From an uncultured Christensenella sp. (GTDB lineage Bacteria > Bacillota > Clostridia > Christensenellales > Borkfalkiaceae): a stretch of 14,943 bases of DNA. The stretch lies in assembly GCA_910578655.1 (NCBI GenBank), contig CAJTQE010000044.1:1-14943 (forward strand). Direction: 5' to 3'. Shown one piece after another: positions 4,736 to 12,196 of this stretch. The first letter of the stretch is position 1, and each line of letters opens with the position of its first letter. Made by a program: the position numbers and the translations under genes. A model generated the notes under the pieces. It saw nothing but the letters and a program-made list of their open reading frames with translations. It was not told the DNA's origin and made no database searches.

Positions 4736-7700
4736 ATGGACGAGAATCAAGACAAAATTGTATTTAACGAATTAAAGCCATTCGATAAGCAGGTCGACGA
4801 TGTTCTGAGCGGTGCAGATAAGACGAGTTCGCATCTGGAAGTGCTGAAAGTGACACCGCCGCTTCTACGGATGGTGGGCGTTCCGAACTTGCCGATACTT
4901 ATGACGGCACGCCACGTTAAAACGATAACGCAAGAGAGCGGAAGTGATTCGGCCAATTATCACGGGTTAGGAGTTGAGCTTATAAAGAAGCTTCCTGAAC
5001 TGATATCAGACCCCGTAATGATTATGGATAGTATCTCGCCGGATGCGAAGGCGAAGAACAGCATAGTTATCGTTACCCAGATGCTTGATAAAGAAAATCG
5101 CCCCGTAATCGGAGCGATAAGACTTGCAGGACGTGGCAATGACCTTAATGGCTTTGAAATATCGGCAAACATTATGACCAGCGCCTATGGTAAAGATAAT
5201 TTTCAGTCATTTATCGAACGTAATATCGAACAAGGTTCCGTTCTTTACGTCGATAAAGCAAAAAGCCAAGTGCTTTTCGAAACCCCCGGGATCCAATTTC
5301 CCGACAACTTTGAAAGCCTTGACTTCGATACTATTATACGCAAAACAAACGCATTTGTCAATAGAGAAGAAGAAAAAAAATCGGAAACCACAGAAAAAAA
5401 TGAGGAAAGAATGAAAGCCGATACCAATAATCAAATAGCGCAAACCGCACGTGAAAGAGTACAGCAAGTGCGCGACAGTATGGTTAAAACGCTTTTAGAG
5501 CATATCGAAAAGAACCCGACAGACTGGCAGTCCGGGTGGAACAATATTGCGGCTGGCGCACCGTACAACGGCAAGACGAACACGGCTTACCGTGGAATGA
5601 ACGCACTTTATCTTGCTTTCCTTGGCGCAAAGCGCGGTTATAAAGACACTCGCTGGGTAACGTTCAATCAAGCAAAGGAGCTTGGCGCAAGCGTTAAGAA
5701 AGGCGAAAAATCGGCACCCGTAATCTTCTTTGAGTTTTATGACCGTGCAACAAAAAAAGCGTTTGACAGCCGCACAGTCAAAGATATGACGGAAGAAGAG
5801 AAGGCGGCATATTTAAAAGAGAATGTCTATGCGGTAATGAAATACTCGAGCGTATTTAACGCCGAGCAGTGCCATAACTTTCCGGAACGCAAAGACGTTG
5901 CAATGTCTGAAGAAGAGAGGGCAAATCAGAACGTTAAAATCGAAGCGATTATTGCGAACAGTTCGGCGCCTGTCCGCTACGATGGCGGAAGCAGGGCTTA
6001 CTATTCGCCGGGAACCGACTCAATTCATTTGCCGGTAATTCAAGCCTTCGATACGATGCAAGACTATTATGCGACTGCACTTCACGAAATTGCACATTCA
6101 ACCGGACACGAAAGTCGCCTTAACCGAGACCTTTCGGGCGGTTTCGGCTCGGAGAGCTATGCAAAGGAAGAATTGCGCGCTGAGCTTGCTTGTGTGTTTA
6201 TGCAGATGGAACAAGGCATCCAGTTAAACGGTAAACACATTACAAACCACGCTGCATATCTAAATAGCTGGCTTGAAGCGGCCAAGAAAGACACGTCGGT
6301 ATTTTTCAAAGCTGCGGCGGACGCTCAAAAAATTGCCGATTACGTTGCAGACAATTATCTGCAAGCATCCACCGTTGCCGGCACTGCAGATGAGAATGTT
6401 GCGCAGGAACAGTCTGAAGAGCAACCAGAAAGAAACCCGATGGCGGACTATTTGAGGACAGCGCAACCTAATCGTGATGCTGTAGCTGATGCAGGGGAGC
6501 GTACATGGGAACAAGAAAATATAAGAGACTGGTACACATCAGCATATCCGAACGATGAAGCCGGGCTCGATATACATCCAAACGCAACGTTTAAAGATCT
6601 TAGAGAAGAAGTGAACCGTCCGAATCCGATATCCGTGTACGGAATGCTTGGAGAAGATTCCGTCGTACGTGAGCGTACGTTCACACGGCTTGCTGAATTG
6701 TCCGGTTCATCCTATGCGAGCATTTATTCGGCTTTTCTTGGAGAAACGGCAGAGCAGAAATTAGAGAACGCCCGGGCTTTGGCAAAGCGTCTTGCAACAG
6801 AGACCGGCGAACCGTATGTAACAATTGAGTGGTCGGAACATCAGGCTTTAAATTCGTATGACGTTATGTCGCTTTCCGAAGCCGATAAAAAGTTGGCTGC
6901 GTTTGATGCGCAAGAAGATAAAAACGAGGGCTATTACAAAACCAAACTTCATATTGATTACGTCTTCGAAGGCAATCACGATGCTTATGAATGCTGCCGG
7001 TTCGATATAGGCAGCGAGGGCGGCGGTTTGGTTCACCATATAGACGAATTCTTAAAATACGATACGTTCCTGGATGCTGAGGAACGTCAGCAAGCCGAAA
7101 ATGCACTCAAATATTTTAAGGTACATATGGATCTGTCTGCAATGGTGGATACGGCAATAGCAAGCAATTTGCCGTTGCAGGAGCAATTCGACGTACAGAG
7201 TTACGTTTTGGCGGCAAGAGGAGCAGTCAATTCGGCAGTTCCTTTCTCTACGTACAAATTGCCTGACATGTCGGCAGACGAGAGCAGAGAAGCTCAAGCC
7301 GATGAGCAAGCAACTGACAGTAATCAGAGATATTACTATCCAATTGATGAGGAGTCTGCCCGTCGAGCTAAAGAGGCAAACAGTTATTCGGATTATAAAG
7401 AAGGCAGCGCAACGGCGGAGTATAGGAGAAGCGTTGACAACGCCATCGAAATTGCAACGAAGCAAAAGGCGCTCGTGGATCCTATGTACCACGAAAGAAT
7501 TGACGCCTTGCTTGATTCTTATGCAAAACGTTTAGCCGCAAATATTAATGAAGGCAACGTTATTGATGCGCGTATGCCATCTTATTTAATTACAGGCGGC
7601 GGTAATTTCAACGTTGGGAAAAAGCAAAAGCAAAATGCCGCTCGTGATAGAAATCATCAAGAGTGGCAGGAGATACAGGGTATCCTGGATAAAATACGCA

Positions 7701-10700
7701 GCACTGGCAAAGGCGGTATAAGTTCAGATGACCCGGACTCAATTCAAAAATTGACCGCGAAGCTTGAAGGTTTAGAGAAATCACAAGAAACAATGAAAGC
7801 GGTAAATACTTATTACCGCAAAAACAAAACTCTTGACGGTTGCCCCGAGCTGACAGCTGAACAAATAGCAGAGCTTAAGGCGGATATGAGACGGTTTCCG
7901 CACTTGGAAGGCAAGCCGTATCCGACGTGGGCACTGTCTAACAATAATGCTGAAATTCGACGTGTTAAAGAACGTATTGAAGAATTGTCAAAACGGCAGA
8001 AAGGCGGTTTTGTAGGTTGGGAGTTTAACGGCGGCGAAGTAAAAGCAAATACGGCTGATAATCGTCTGCAGATATTCTTTGAAGAAAAGCCAGACGAAGG
8101 CACACGTTCTGAACTAAAGCACAACGGCTTTAAATGGTCGCCTAAATCGAATGCGTGGCAACGCCAGCTCAATGAGAACGCTTATCGAGCGTCAGACCGT
8201 ATCGATGCTATTCAACCATTGAGCGGCGAAAAACCTACAGATTTACAACGTGCATACATACGGCAGCACAGTGCCGACGTTGCAGGAAATTCAGTGCAGG
8301 AAGAAGAAAGCACAAAAGAAAAAATGACACTTGAAGAAGCGCGTGAAGCGATGTTAAACGCTCACGATAAAACGACATATCATTATGCCGTACAATTTGG
8401 CACAATGCCTTACACAGACCCTGAAGACGGTTATGAAAGCGAAATACCTGCACAGGAAGTATATGTCATAGGTGATGACGGTAGAATAACGCTTCACGGC
8501 ACATTGCCAATAGACGGCTATATATTTATGGATAACTTGCCATACGGCAGAACTACACGTAGCTATGAGCAGGTGGAGTATGAAGAGCTTGAAAGAATTG
8601 CAAGTGAAATGCGTGCGCCTATCGAAGCCTACAAAGCCGCTTTAAGAGCCGAAAAAGAGCAGACAGAAAATAGACGACGTTCAGACAGCTATTATGAGCA
8701 ACGTGCAATGGACGTGCTTGAAGAACACTATGCCGCAGGAGAGGGCGCTTTCGTGCGTGAGCTTAAAGACCCTAAATATTTAAGCGGTAAGCTGTATTCA
8801 GAACAAACGAGATTAGGCTATCCTGTTTTAAGCATTACTAAAGATAGCGAAAACCGCAATATTGCCATAATTAAGCGTTCATCAGGCTATATGGTAGCGG
8901 CAAATTACGATACAGAAGACGGAACGTGGGGACAAGGTTTCTATGATTTTAAAGACTTAAAATCCGCAGAAGATTTTAGGACGGATAATTACCCGAGCGA
9001 AAATGAACGGACAAATGGATATCAAAAATTAGCCGCGTCTAAATCGCCGTTAGGGCAAGAATATGCCCGAATAAAAGGCGAAAACGCAGATAGCGTTGTC
9101 TTTTATCGAGTAGGCGATTTTTACGAGGTTTTAGGAACCGACGCCGAGCGTGTGGCAGAAAAATTAGACCTTACGCTTACGGGCAGAACGATAGGCACAG
9201 AAGAGCGCGTTCCTATGTGTGGCGTTCCGTATCACGCAATCGACCAATATGCAGATACTCTTGCGAAGAAGGGCGAGAACGTCATCATTGCTGATGGAAA
9301 CGATATTAAAGCTCATAAAGCGAAAATTGATGCAACTGAAAGGCGGTTAAGAGAGTATGCAGATAGTTTGCGCAAAATCGATTTAGAAGTAGGAAACGCT
9401 GCGCAGACGGACGAATACTACTTGAACCAAGCTCGAGAACAGATAGCCGCCTATGAGCAGTCAGACGAATATAAGCAAGCTATAAGGGAAGATTTCCCGA
9501 ATGACTTTATAGACGATAATCTACAAGATATGACTAATACACCTCAAAATAAGCCTGTAGAAGCTCAAGAGCGTAAACGCGAATGGTTGAGCATAGAATT
9601 GCCAAACGGCGCCGTAGGCGGAAAGTACGGCGAAAATACAATGATTAAAATGCCGAAAGGCGAATTCTCGTATTACGCGTTTTATGTGCCTACGAAAATG
9701 CTTAAAGAAGCGGACGGAAAAACGCAGCTTCGCATTGCTTCAGATTATACGTTCCGCCTTAATAATGACGGACGTCAAGTTGAGCTTACAGGGCAAGAGC
9801 TGAAAGACAGCTTTGCCGGAAAACATCTTGATAAGACGTACAAAAGAGTAGCACCGAGCCGTAAATATGCGCAAGGACTTGAAAATCTTCAAAAGAACGT
9901 TCCCACCGAACTGAAAGAAATTCCGACCTGGTGTTGTTATCGGACACGTTGGAATGAAGAGAAGGGCAAGAAGGATAAATTTATAATTTCACCTATTGAC
10001 GGGAAATGGACGAGCTCGAAAGAGCCGGGCAAATGGGTAACGTTCGATGCTGCGATGAAATACGCTCGAGAGAACAACTGCGAAGGCTTATCCGTATTGC
10101 TTGATAAGAAATACGGTATCACGTGCATCGACCTTGACAAGTGTATCGAAGCCGAGACGGGAAAGCTTAACGAGCGCGCATCAAAACTTACAGAAGCCTT
10201 GAGCGGCACGTATATTGAGCGCAGTACGTCGGGTAACGGCTTACATATTTTTGTTAAAGACGACATTTTGAAAGATGGCCGATACAATATGACGTCGGTT
10301 GACAAGGACAAGGGCGATTTAGAAGTTTACGACGATAAACGCATTATGTCTTTGACCGGGGATATGTATTCAAAAGGTAACACACTTACGAGAGCGGGAA
10401 GCGCTGCAACCGTATATTTACGTCAGGAACTCGGCGAACGGCGCAACGTATCGAGCGCAGGCTCAACGCCTCGTCCGACAGGTAGCTTGACTATGAGCGA
10501 TGGCGAGCTTGTACGATGGATACAAGGCAGTAAACAAGGCAGTAAATTTAACGACCTATATCATGGCCGAGGAGTGAGCGGAAACAGGTCAGATGACGAT
10601 GCAAAGCTCGCGCATATGTTGTTGTACTTCAATGGTGGCGACAAAGACCAAGCCTTCCGTATAATGCGTGAATCAGGCGCATACCGCCCGGATAAATCCG

Positions 10701-10840
10701 ACTCATATTATCGAGCTACAATCGATAAAATGGACGCCAAAATCGAGGTGTACGCAAAGCGCCCAACCTTCTCTGCCGACGGCCCAGGAAAGCCTAAAGG
10801 CAAAGGCCCGGGCAACGGCAGACGTGGTAGTCAAGCTTAA
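4736..10840 (+). CDS. giant polyvalent protein: BECR/MuF-C-like, ArdC, Zn-peptidase, LPD modules, MutS-I-like, NrS-1-type PrimPol
   Basis: 2034 residues, ATG after AAAGGG. In order: about 38-190, a BECR/MuF-C (phage toxin-nuclease-like) domain (TPPLLRMVG, HGLGVELIKKLPELISDPV). 232-380, ArdC-N anti-restriction domain (DWQSGWNN, NGKTNTAYRGMNALYL). 381-540, zincin metallopeptidase with HEIAHSTGHE (450-459) and E479/E483. 595-670, a WYTSAYPNDEAG segment known to me from polyvalent proteins. 695-800, an LPD25-like domain (TIEWSE, YKTKLHIDY). 882-1165, a domain otherwise stand-alone in clostridial elements (KKQKQNAARDRN, GWEFNGGEV, FKWSPKSNAWQRQL). 1200-1430, two unnamed modules. 1439-1524, MutS-domain-I-like (VVFYRVGDFYEVLG, VPMCGVPYHAI). 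1615-1712, unnamed. 1719-1902, NrS-1-type PrimPol with IDLD (D1799, D1801), STSGNGLH (H1837) and DLEVYDD (E1863). 1919-2005, helix-bundle domain. No helicase motif seen. It probably shields entering DNA and primes synthesis; domain calls are from motif memory. Confidence 0.85.
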   Translation: MDENQDKIVFNELKPFDKQVDDVLSGADKTSSHLEVLKVTPPLLRMVGVPNLPILMTARHVKTITQESGSDSANYHGLGVELIKKLPELISDPVMIMDSISPDAKAKNSIVIVTQMLDKENRPVIGAIRLAGRGNDLNGFEISANIMTSAYGKDNFQSFIERNIEQGSVLYVDKAKSQVLFETPGIQFPDNFESLDFDTIIRKTNAFVNREEEKKSETTEKNEERMKADTNNQIAQTARERVQQVRDSMVKTLLEHIEKNPTDWQSGWNNIAAGAPYNGKTNTAYRGMNALYLAFLGAKRGYKDTRWVTFNQAKELGASVKKGEKSAPVIFFEFYDRATKKAFDSRTVKDMTEEEKAAYLKENVYAVMKYSSVFNAEQCHNFPERKDVAMSEEERANQNVKIEAIIANSSAPVRYDGGSRAYYSPGTDSIHLPVIQAFDTMQDYYATALHEIAHSTGHESRLNRDLSGGFGSESYAKEELRAELACVFMQMEQGIQLNGKHITNHAAYLNSWLEAAKKDTSVFFKAAADAQKIADYVADNYLQASTVAGTADENVAQEQSEEQPERNPMADYLRTAQPNRDAVADAGERTWEQENIRDWYTSAYPNDEAGLDIHPNATFKDLREEVNRPNPISVYGMLGEDSVVRERTFTRLAELSGSSYASIYSAFLGETAEQKLENARALAKRLATETGEPYVTIEWSEHQALNSYDVMSLSEADKKLAAFDAQEDKNEGYYKTKLHIDYVFEGNHDAYECCRFDIGSEGGGLVHHIDEFLKYDTFLDAEERQQAENALKYFKVHMDLSAMVDTAIASNLPLQEQFDVQSYVLAARGAVNSAVPFSTYKLPDMSADESREAQADEQATDSNQRYYYPIDEESARRAKEANSYSDYKEGSATAEYRRSVDNAIEIATKQKALVDPMYHERIDALLDSYAKRLAANINEGNVIDARMPSYLITGGGNFNVGKKQKQNAARDRNHQEWQEIQGILDKIRSTGKGGISSDDPDSIQKLTAKLEGLEKSQETMKAVNTYYRKNKTLDGCPELTAEQIAELKADMRRFPHLEGKPYPTWALSNNNAEIRRVKERIEELSKRQKGGFVGWEFNGGEVKANTADNRLQIFFEEKPDEGTRSELKHNGFKWSPKSNAWQRQLNENAYRASDRIDAIQPLSGEKPTDLQRAYIRQHSADVAGNSVQEEESTKEKMTLEEAREAMLNAHDKTTYHYAVQFGTMPYTDPEDGYESEIPAQEVYVIGDDGRITLHGTLPIDGYIFMDNLPYGRTTRSYEQVEYEELERIASEMRAPIEAYKAALRAEKEQTENRRRSDSYYEQRAMDVLEEHYAAGEGAFVRELKDPKYLSGKLYSEQTRLGYPVLSITKDSENRNIAIIKRSSGYMVAANYDTEDGTWGQGFYDFKDLKSAEDFRTDNYPSENERTNGYQKLAASKSPLGQEYARIKGENADSVVFYRVGDFYEVLGTDAERVAEKLDLTLTGRTIGTEERVPMCGVPYHAIDQYADTLAKKGENVIIADGNDIKAHKAKIDATERRLREYADSLRKIDLEVGNAAQTDEYYLNQAREQIAAYEQSDEYKQAIREDFPNDFIDDNLQDMTNTPQNKPVEAQERKREWLSIELPNGAVGGKYGENTMIKMPKGEFSYYAFYVPTKMLKEADGKTQLRIASDYTFRLNNDGRQVELTGQELKDSFAGKHLDKTYKRVAPSRKYAQGLENLQKNVPTELKEIPTWCCYRTRWNEEKGKKDKFIISPIDGKWTSSKEPGKWVTFDAAMKYARENNCEGLSVLLDKKYGITCIDLDKCIEAETGKLNERASKLTEALSGTYIERSTSGNGLHIFVKDDILKDGRYNMTSVDKDKGDLEVYDDKRIMSLTGDMYSKGNTLTRAGSAATVYLRQELGERRNVSSAGSTPRPTGSLTMSDGELVRWIQGSKQGSKFNDLYHGRGVSGNRSDDDAKLAHMLLYFNGGDKDQAFRIMRESGAYRPDKSDSYYRATIDKMDAKIEVYAKRPTFSADGPGKPKGKGPGNGRRGSQA

Positions 10841-10884
10841 ATTAATGTACTTAAATTCTTGAAACTTTTTCTGCGTGGTTTCCA

Positions 10885-10904
10885 GGCGGGGAAGGGGACG
10901 GGGG
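10885..10904 (+). other. G-rich tract, possible G-quadruplex
   Basis: GGCGGGGAAGGGGACGGGGG has four G runs (2, 4, 4 and 5). The last GGGG with following AAA (10901-10907) can instead pair with TTTCCCC at 10919-10925. It lies 45 bp after the giant gene and is far out of line with the base composition around it. Confidence 0.5.
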
Positions 10905-10934
10905 AAAACGCAAGACGGTTTCCCCGGCGCATTT

Positions 10935-10952
10935 CGGCGCTACGTAGCGCCG
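10935..10952. repeat. 18-bp perfect palindrome with a degenerate second copy
   Basis: CGGCGCTACGTAGCGCCG is perfectly self-complementary. Including the preceding ATTT (from 10931), it is echoed at 11021-11040 by ATTTCGGCGCTTTAGCACCG, a four-base-loop version. No T-run follows either copy, so they look like protein-binding or structural elements rather than terminators. Confidence 0.6.
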
Positions 10953-10958
10953 CCGCAG

Positions 10959-11008
10959 TGTCCGTACTAAACGTCCGTACAAAATGTACGTACAAACCCG
11001 TACAGACA
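10959..11008. promoter_or_regulatory. dyad site F cluster: four half-sites in tandem
   Basis: Full site at 10972-10994 (CGTCCGTAC-AAAAT-GTACGTACA), flanked by an extra left arm TGTCCGTAC at 10959-10967 and an extra right arm GTACAGACA at 11000-11008. The four arms start at 10959, 10972, 10986 and 11000, a 13-14 bp step. This is the densest group of this motif in the window. Confidence 0.7.
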
Positions 11009-11047
11009 ACTGCGGAATAGATTTCGGCGCTTTAGCACCGTGCGAAT

Positions 11048-11068
11048 GTACAAACAGTTTGTCTGTAC
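11048..11068. promoter_or_regulatory. divergent half-site pair G
   Basis: GTACAAACA (11048-11056) and TGTCTGTAC (11060-11068) are the two arms of the dyad in reversed order with a 3-base spacer. It is a weaker member of the family, 40 bp past cluster F. Confidence 0.45.
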
Positions 11069-11168
11069 AAACTGCATCGTACATCCGCATCCGCTTCGGT
11101 AGTACAGGGCACGTGGCAAGCAAGACCCACCACGAGCCCGGAACTACCTTCAACGGCCTTATTTGATT

Positions 11169-11191
11169 TGTCCGTACAAAATGTACGTACA
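11169..11191. promoter_or_regulatory. 23-bp dyad site H
   Basis: TGTCCGTAC-AAAAT-GTACGTACA, spacer in the reverse-complement form (AAAAT instead of ATTTT) as in F. It is 517 bp ahead of the relaxosome accessory gene and the last full copy in the window. Confidence 0.75.
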
Positions 11192-11211
11192 CTTTACCGC
11201 ATCCGCACAAG

Positions 11212-11453
11212 CCGTTCTTTCAGACCGGAACGTGCGTCGGCGGTAAAGGAAGTAGAAATCACCGGCAACGACTGAACATGCACAGACTCGTTTTTCAAAC
11301 GAACTTTGCAGGTAACAGTCTTATGCCGGGGCAGTCCGCAGCCACAACCGCTGCCCGCCCTTCGAGCGTGAGCTGTAGTGGAGGCAGACTGCAGAAGAAA
11401 TCTCGGCGCCATCAGAACCGCACAGGACCGTTCTTTCAGACCGGAAACGTGCG
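11212..11453. repeat. 25/26-bp direct repeat pair
   Basis: CCGTTCTTTCAGACCGG followed by AACGTGCG at 11212-11236 recurs at 11428-11453 with one extra A (AAACGTGCG). The copies are 216 bp apart and in the same orientation. Such pairs can be relaxosome or recombinase binding sites, or the trace of a duplication. Confidence 0.7.
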
Positions 11454-11478
11454 GAACCGACGTCGCCGGAAGTAATAT

Positions 11479-11685
11479 CGGCACAAGGTCGTGCCGCTCG
11501 GCAATTTCATTACCGAGTTGCGCACGATTAAAAAAATCGTGCTTAGGAAACCAAGCAGGATAAGGAAGGTGGCACACTTGATGGCTTTTTAAGCCTTTAT
11601 TACGAAGTAATAACAAGTGGCACACTTCGTTCTTGCCGTTGTGCCATAGTGGCACACCGTCAAGCGACAAATCGGAAACCGATTT
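11479..11685. repeat. chain of hairpins and GTGGCACAC boxes, oriT candidate
   Basis: Seven inverted repeats follow one another: CGGCAC/GTGCCG (11479-11496, 6-base loop); CTCGGCAAT-TTC-ATTACCGAG (11497-11517, one mismatch); GCACGATT/AATCGTGC (11522-11542, A5 loop); GGCTT-TTT-AAGCC (11583-11595); TTATTAC-GAA-GTAATAA (11597-11613, a C(GAA)G mini-hairpin); GTGCCA-TAG-TGGCAC (11641-11655); AAATCGG-AAA-CCGATTT (11669-11685). An eighth, TCGTTT-TTC-AAACGA, lies at 11288-11302. GTGGCACAC occurs at 11569, 11617 and 11649, the first two extended by TT. The chain ends 22 bp before the accessory gene, as expected for relaxosome binding and nicking. Several loops are three bases. Confidence 0.65.
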
Positions 11686-11707
11686 TCGAATTTAGGAGAA
11701 CACAGAA

Positions 11708-12196
11708 ATGGAAGAAAACAAACAGTCCAAAAAGTTCAAAAACTCATTTCATTTACGCATCTATGATGCAGAGCTTTTGAAAAGCTTGAACGAATTATTC
11801 GGTACTGGCAAATATGAGTCGATGAACGAATTGCTGAATTGTGCGCTCGGCGTAGGGGTTGAAAAAATCTATCTTGAATTCGGCAAACGTAAGCTTTTTA
11901 CTCAAGCTCGGGAGATTCCCGAAGTTCCCGAAGGGAAGAGGCTCGAAAAAATCGAGGTCAAGCTCGAGAAACAGCGAATTATGCAAGAGGACATGTTTAT
12001 TCTGATGAACTCAATCGAAGCTATTGTTGCATCGATTCTTAACGTCCAACGTGCGGAAGTAAACGGCGAAGCCGTGAGTGGTGAGCTTATCGATAGCGGC
12101 GTCATGGCTAAATTACCGCCTGCGTATCTCGAGATTAAAGATAATCTCGTTGCGCGATTTAACAGAAAACTTGCAAAGGAGCAGAAACCTGAATGA
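11708..12196 (+). CDS. RHH relaxosome accessory protein (MobC-like role)
   Basis: 162 residues; TAGGAG about 9 bases before the ATG. Residues 8-60 (NSFHLRIYDAELLKSLNELF ... SMNELLNCALGVGVEKIY) form a ribbon-helix-helix: the strand FHLRIY, then two helices. Residues about 76-120 (RLEKIEVKLEKQRIMQEDMF) are a probable coiled coil for oligomerisation. Its stop overlaps the relaxase start as ATGA (12193-12196), so the two are coupled. Accessory RHH proteins bind oriT and load the relaxase. The hairpins and GTGGCACAC boxes just upstream are the obvious target, which would also let it repress its own operon. It is distinct in sequence from the RHH partition protein at 2655. Confidence 0.75.
   Translation: MEENKQSKKFKNSFHLRIYDAELLKSLNELFGTGKYESMNELLNCALGVGVEKIYLEFGKRKLFTQAREIPEVPEGKRLEKIEVKLEKQRIMQEDMFILMNSIEAIVASILNVQRAEVNGEAVSGELIDSGVMAKLPPAYLEIKDNLVARFNRKLAKEQKPE

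Larger units (their letters stand above)
10841..11707. other. 867-bp non-coding region, candidate oriT and mob control region
   Basis: No believable gene on either strand; the open frames here lack ribosome binding sites and run through hairpins and repeats. From left to right it holds a G-rich tract (10885-10904), an 18-bp palindrome (10935-10952), a cluster of dyad half-sites (10959-11068), full dyad site H (11169-11191), a direct repeat (11212 and 11428), hairpins from 11288 to 11685 and three GTGGCACAC boxes (11569-11657). It lies immediately upstream of the relaxosome genes, where oriT normally sits. I see no known nic sequence I would trust, and no terminator with a T-run for the giant gene. 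Confidence 0.6.

Noticed and set aside
6663..6680. CGTACGT repeats inside the giant gene as another dyad site
   Set aside because: The CGTAC cores occur but the TGTC/GACA outer bases and 5-bp spacing are absent, so it does not fit the motif.
7052..7492. 146-residue open frame on the - strand inside the giant gene
   Set aside because: Shadow of the giant gene with abnormal Cys/Arg/Ile composition and no ribosome binding site.
11194..11670. 158-residue open frame on the - strand in the non-coding region
   Set aside because: It reads through the direct repeat and hairpins (its product repeats SGLKER accordingly), lacks a good ribosome binding site, opposes all genes and resembles no protein. 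The + strand frames at 11278 and 11378 fail for the same reasons.
10841..11707. Insertion sequence, integron attC or tRNA gene in the long non-coding region
   Set aside because: No transposase or integrase fragment, no matching terminal inverted repeats with target duplication, no attC core sites and no cloverleaf were seen.
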